Assembly: GCA_964624765.1 (NCBI GenBank) | Contig: CAZUZO010000136.1 | Span: 1 to 9,253, forward strand | DNA length: 9,253 bases | From: JAGTVB01 sp964624765 | GTDB lineage: Bacteria > Pseudomonadota > Gammaproteobacteria > HK1 | Direction of reading: 5' to 3' | Shown: piece by piece, positions 6,466 to 9,253 of the stretch | Numbering within the stretch: the first letter of the stretch is position 1 | How the letters are laid out: each line of letters starts with the position of its first letter | The notes under the pieces: generated by a model | Seen by the model: only the letters and a program-made list of their open reading frames with translations | Databases searched by the model: none | What the model was told of the DNA's origin: nothing | Translations under genes and position numbers: made by a program

Positions 6466-6471
6466 ACCTCC
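6466..6471 (-). promoter_or_regulatory. Strong Shine-Dalgarno site of the RHH-type gene
   Basis: GGAGGT on the minus strand, six bases before ATG 6459, is a near-consensus ribosome binding site. It decides the start in favour of this ATG over the internal ATG at residue 41, which has no comparable site. Confidence 0.75.
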
Positions 6472-6479
6472 GATCCTTG

Positions 6480-6549
6480 CGGTATGTTCTATTTCTACCG
6501 CATTGCGGCAACGGCAAAAATACGTGCGGTCCCCTAAGGGTTAATACGT
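6480..6549. promoter_or_regulatory. Dyad-rich operator/promoter region of the RHH-type gene
   Basis: Several ordered repeats lie just upstream of the small gene. GCGGTA (6480-6485) and TACCGC (6496-6501) form a dyad with a 10-base spacer. CCGCA-T-TGCGG (6498-6508) is an 11-base palindrome. CCCT-A-AGGG (6532-6540) is another. AATACGT occurs twice (6519-6525 and 6543-6549). Tandem minus-strand TTGCCG hexamers (6512-6517 and 6506-6511) could act as a -35 element, but no good -10 is seen at 16-18 bases. The arrangement fits autorepression by an RHH protein; this is inference. Confidence 0.4.
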
Positions 6550-6693
6550 AGGCGGGGCTTTACACCTGTGGCGAAAGGGAAGGTGTTCCCAGCCACCCCA
6601 AGAGGGCGTAGGCTCATGCGGATTGACCAGAAGTGCGAGGCGAGGATAGAACGGGGGCCCGAGAAGCCCTGCGCATTACCGGCAGCAGTCACC
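6550..6693. other. Intergenic region downstream of the FixJ-like gene
   Basis: This is the rest of the 234-base gap between the FixJ-like gene and the RHH-type gene. It contains an ACACCT (6562-6567)/AGGTGT (6581-6586) dyad with a 13-base spacer and no T-run. No convincing terminator or ORF is seen. The ORFs crossing it lack ribosome sites and family features. Confidence 0.4.
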
Positions 6694-7332
6694 CTAGCCC
6701 GTCGCCTCAAAGCCCCCGCGTCCACTCTCTTCGTAAGCGACAGCCATCCTGATAAGCTCGCTCAACGACTTGGTCTGGAGCTTCTCCATCAGCCGGGCGC
6801 GATAGATCTCGACGGTTCGATGGCTGATCTGCAGTAGCAAGGCGATCTGTTTGTTGGAACGTCCCACCGCCACGAGCTCCATCACTTGCCGCTCGCGGAG
6901 GGTGAGGCGAGCGATGCGCGCGCGCGATTGCGTGCGTTTGGCTTCACTTTGGCGCCGCTTGGCATCGATTTCAAGGGCCACCTCGACACGGTCCAGGAGC
7001 ACCTCCGCATCGAGAGGTTTCTCTAGGAAATCCAGCGCCCCTGCTTTGACGGCTCTCACCGCCATCGGGATATCGCCATGGCCGGTGATAAAGATGATCG
7101 GCAGATCGATCCGCTTGTTATTGAGATGGCCCTGCAGCTCGAGGCCGCTCCAACCGGGCATGCGCACATCCAATAGCAAGCAACCGGGGCGCTGCGCACA
7201 GGCCGCCTGCAGAAAACTCTCGGCGGAAAGGTAATCCTCTACCCGCAAACCCGCGGCGTCCAGCAGCATGCGCAGGGACTGACAAAAGGCCGGGTCGTCG
7301 TCTATGACGAACACAGTGGGTAAGTAGACCAT
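6694..7332 (-). CDS. FixJ/NarL-type response regulator (receiver plus LuxR HTH)
   Basis: The 212-residue protein has an N-terminal receiver (about 5-120) with D11-D13, phospho-acceptor D55 in LLLDVRMPGWSG, T83 in IIFITGHGDIPMAV and K105 in DFLEKP. The GHGDIPMAVRAVKAGALDFLEKP run is characteristic of the FixJ subgroup. A linker rich in charged residues leads to a LuxR-type helix-turn-helix at about 142-200 (LTLRERQVMELVAVGRSNKQ, then HRTVEIYRARLMEKL). It is a cytoplasmic transcriptional activator controlled by phosphorylation. The kinase gene lies 39 bases upstream on the same strand and is its likely partner. The ATG has no Shine-Dalgarno sequence and sits within an AT-rich dyad, so its translation may be unusually controlled. 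The target genes are unknown. Confidence 0.92.
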   Translation of the reverse strand: MVYLPTVFVIDDDPAFCQSLRMLLDAAGLRVEDYLSAESFLQAACAQRPGCLLLDVRMPGWSGLELQGHLNNKRIDLPIIFITGHGDIPMAVRAVKAGALDFLEKPLDAEVLLDRVEVALEIDAKRRQSEAKRTQSRARIARLTLRERQVMELVAVGRSNKQIALLLQISHRTVEIYRARLMEKLQTKSLSELIRMAVAYEESGRGGFEATG

Positions 7333-7359
7333 AATAAAACTATTTTATGTCTATATGGT
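7328..7359 (-). promoter_or_regulatory. AT-rich dyad overlapping the FixJ-like start codon
   Basis: Two nested dyads share one centre: ACCATA (7328-7333)/TATGGT (7354-7359) and ATAAAA (7334-7339)/TTTTAT (7343-7348), with a 5-base bulge on one side and a 3-base loop. The start codon (7332-7330) lies in the outer arm, so a folded mRNA would hide it. The same AT-rich patch could instead be an internal promoter (TATAGA and TAAAAT resemble -10 boxes) or a DNA-binding site. Confidence 0.4.
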
Positions 7360-7371
7360 TCGCATTCCCAG

Positions 7372-9174
7372 TCACATGGCAGTATACGTTGGAGACAATG
7401 GCAAGGTGAAGTTAAAGTTAGCACCTTGAGCCGCCACCGCCTCGACCCAGAGGCGCCCACCATGGGCTTCGATAATGGAGCGACTGATGGACAATCCTAT
7501 ACCCACACCGTGGGCTTTGGTGGTGTAGAAGGATTCGAAGACGCGTTGCATCGCCGCCTCGTCGAGCCCCGGACCGGTATCACCTACCCAAAGCCGCAAA
7601 CGCTCCTCGCCAGCGAACCCCGTGCCGATGGTCAACGTTCGAGCGGCGATGCCACCCTCGTCATTCATGGCCTCGAGGGCATTGCGCATCAGATTCAGCA
7701 GCACCTGCTGAATCTGCACGCCGTCCATGCGCACCGCCGGCAAGGAATCGTCGAGTTGTAACCGCAATTGCACCCGGTGTGAGTGGATCTCCGCTTCCAT
7801 GAATTGCACGGTATCGCTCACCAGCGCGTTGAGGTCAGTCGCTGTACGTACCCCATCGGACTTGCGCACGAACATCCGAAGTCGGCGTACGATCTCGCTG
7901 GCACGACGCGCCTGAGCCGTGATCTGCTCCAAGGCGCCGGTCAAGACTTCCGTCGCCTCCGCCTTCGCCCTCAAGGTCCGCAGGCACGCCTGGCTGTAGT
8001 TGGCGATGGCGCCGAGGGGTTGGTTCAGCTCGTGAGCCAGGGTGGTGGTCATCTCGCCCAGCATCCCGAGCCGGGCCACATGGGCCAACTCCAACTGCCG
8101 CTGGCGCAGTTGCTCTTCGGCGAGCCGCTGGGCGGTGACATCGGTATCGGTGCCCACCAAGCGATAAGCCCTGCCCTGGCTATCTCGCAGCGCCGTGCCT
8201 CGGGCTGCGAACCAGCGTATGCTGCCGTCGCGATGGAGCATGCGGTGCAGCACCTCGTATTGTGCCGTGAGCCCCTGCAAGTGCGCCTGAACCTTCGCCA
8301 TGACCTGCTCGCGGTCGTCAGGATGAACATGACGCTCCCAATCCTCGAGACGGTTTTCGATCTCGTGATCGGCATACCCCAACATGGCTTTTAAGCTCGC
8401 ATCCAGGTGGATCTCCTGGGTCTTTAGATCGAGATCCCAGATGCCTACCCGCCCTGCGCTGGTGGCCAACGCGTAACGCTTCTCTCCCTCCCGCAGCGCC
8501 GCTTCCACGCGCCCGCGCTCGACGATCTCGGCCTGCAGCCGTTCATTGGCAACTTCCAGCGCCCGCGACAGACCGATCGACCGAACGATAGTCTCATTCA
8601 GATTACGCGCGAGAAAATACAAGGCCCCCGTGAAGACCAGCACTAGCGCTCCCATAGCAAAATAAAGCGGTTCCAGCTGGATCAGGAACCCGACCGCCAT
8701 GGGCAGACCCGCCGGCAACATGAAGACCAGGTAAGCCGGCATCATGGCTCCACTGACGGCGAGTCCACCGAGCATCATGCCGCCCACCACAAACGCGACG
8801 AACACTTGGTAGGGAAGCGGCAGATACAGGGTTGCCAGCCATCCGAGAACTCCCCAGCTGCTGCCCGATGCCGCCAAACCGAGGGCAAACCACCACCCCC
8901 AACGCTGCAAACCAGCCTCATCAGGCCTTGCCCGGCGGTATTTGCGCAGTAGCACTGCACGCAGCAAAGCGATGACGACGACCATCAACAGCCAGGTGAG
9001 CAGGATCCAGAGAGGCAGCAAGCCCCTCAGCAAGAGGGTAACGATGCACGCATTGATGAGATTGACGAGGATGCCCGCCGGCCCGTTGCGATAAAGCAAC
9101 CGCACCTGCTCGGCCACGGTGCGTTGCTGCGTGCCGAGCGACGGTGCCAGGCTCGGTTCCGCCTCACCCGACAT
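7372..9174 (-). CDS. Membrane PAS-domain sensor histidine kinase (FixL-like)
   Basis: The 600-residue inner-membrane protein is organised as follows. Residues about 33-188 hold roughly six hydrophobic segments (including WILLTWLLMVVVIALL, VFVAFVVGGMMLGGLAV and YFAMGALVLVFTGALYFL). A helical linker spans about 195-232. A PAS domain spans about 231-350 (RVGIWDLDL, ending HRDGSIRWFAARGTALRD). The dimerisation/phospho-acceptor helix has H381 in TTLAHELNQPLGAI. The GHKL ATPase has N box LLNLMRNALEAM, G1 DTGPG (532-536) and G2 GVGIGLS (556-562). The HELNQPL form is typical of FixL/TtrS-class kinases. It should autophosphorylate H381 and pass phosphate to the FixJ-like regulator encoded next. The ATG is supported by GAGGTG about seven bases upstream. 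The signal is unknown, and I see no evidence for heme binding in the PAS domain. Confidence 0.93.
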   Translation of the reverse strand: MSGEAEPSLAPSLGTQQRTVAEQVRLLYRNGPAGILVNLINACIVTLLLRGLLPLWILLTWLLMVVVIALLRAVLLRKYRRARPDEAGLQRWGWWFALGLAASGSSWGVLGWLATLYLPLPYQVFVAFVVGGMMLGGLAVSGAMMPAYLVFMLPAGLPMAVGFLIQLEPLYFAMGALVLVFTGALYFLARNLNETIVRSIGLSRALEVANERLQAEIVERGRVEAALREGEKRYALATSAGRVGIWDLDLKTQEIHLDASLKAMLGYADHEIENRLEDWERHVHPDDREQVMAKVQAHLQGLTAQYEVLHRMLHRDGSIRWFAARGTALRDSQGRAYRLVGTDTDVTAQRLAEEQLRQRQLELAHVARLGMLGEMTTTLAHELNQPLGAIANYSQACLRTLRAKAEATEVLTGALEQITAQARRASEIVRRLRMFVRKSDGVRTATDLNALVSDTVQFMEAEIHSHRVQLRLQLDDSLPAVRMDGVQIQQVLLNLMRNALEAMNDEGGIAARTLTIGTGFAGEERLRLWVGDTGPGLDEAAMQRVFESFYTTKAHGVGIGLSISRSIIEAHGGRLWVEAVAAQGANFNFTLPLSPTYTAM

Positions 9175-9253
9175 CCTTCTTCACCTCTCTCAGAAAGACT
9201 CAGAGGTTGTGAAAAAACCTGCTACGCAACCCGATAGCGGCGTTGGGCGGTGC
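9175..9253. other. Upstream region of the sensor kinase, cut by the window edge
   Basis: This stretch carries the kinase ribosome site (minus-strand GAGGTG) and small dyads: CCTCT (9184-9188)/AGAGG (9202-9206) and AGGTT (9204-9208)/AACCT (9216-9220). The first includes the ribosome site. A plus-strand frame from GTG 9209 and a minus-strand frame ending near 9203 are both open to the window edge, but neither is long enough to call. Any promoter probably lies partly outside the window. Confidence 0.3.

Noticed and set aside
6191..6544. Plus-strand ORF opposite the RHH-type gene
   Set aside because: It has no good ribosome site and no recognisable features, while the minus-strand ORF has GGAGGT at ideal spacing and a plausible fold.
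6562..6586. ACACCT/AGGTGT dyad as a terminator for the FixJ-like gene
   Set aside because: The stem is only 6 bases with a 13-base loop and no T-run, so it does not meet the usual form of an intrinsic terminator.
9209..9253. A new plus-strand gene starting at GTG 9209 or a minus-strand gene ending near 9203
   Set aside because: Fewer than 20 codons are visible in either frame, with no recognisable motif, so neither can be supported.

Overview
The window reads as GC-rich chromosomal DNA from a proteobacterium, most likely a gammaproteobacterium with a respiratory or sulfur-type lifestyle. This is inferred from the gene families (periplasmic multiheme cytochrome c, FadL-type outer-membrane channel, FixL/FixJ-like two-component pair) and from base composition. 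No rRNA, tRNA, CRISPR array or intact insertion sequence is seen, and the species cannot be fixed from sequence alone.

Layout. (1) 2-958, plus strand: the 3' part of a multiheme c-type cytochrome gene that enters from outside the window. (2) 1020-1248, plus: a frameshifted remnant that looks like two distant pieces of a MalT/BTAD-type transcriptional activator joined by an internal deletion. (3) 1351-2655, minus: a complete FadL/OmpP1/TodX-type outer-membrane channel, converging on the remnant. (4) 2656-3101: a 446-base gene-free stretch with a dispersed palindromic repeat and operator-like half-sites. (5) 3102-6081, plus: a signalling cassette of an OmpR-family response regulator, a protein joining an HDOD domain to a PP2C/SpoIIE phosphatase (RsbU-like), and an RsbW-like ATPase whose start overlaps the phosphatase gene. 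(6) 6109-6459, minus: a small probable ribbon-helix-helix protein with a strong ribosome binding site and a dyad-rich upstream region. (7) 6694-9174, minus: a FixJ-like response regulator and, upstream of it, its six-segment membrane PAS histidine kinase.

How the genes may work together. The central cassette resembles a partner-switching output: an RsbU-like phosphatase and an RsbW-like kinase normally act in opposition on a STAS-domain antagonist (RsbV type). No STAS gene is visible here, so the target must be elsewhere or the module works differently. The response regulator in front of it has no histidine kinase beside it. The minus-strand kinase/regulator pair is a separate and conventional two-component system. 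The main candidate for something new is the HDOD-PP2C/RsbW cassette, with GGTCAC half-sites in front of both its regulator and its phosphatase gene. The small RHH-type gene that faces it is a secondary candidate.
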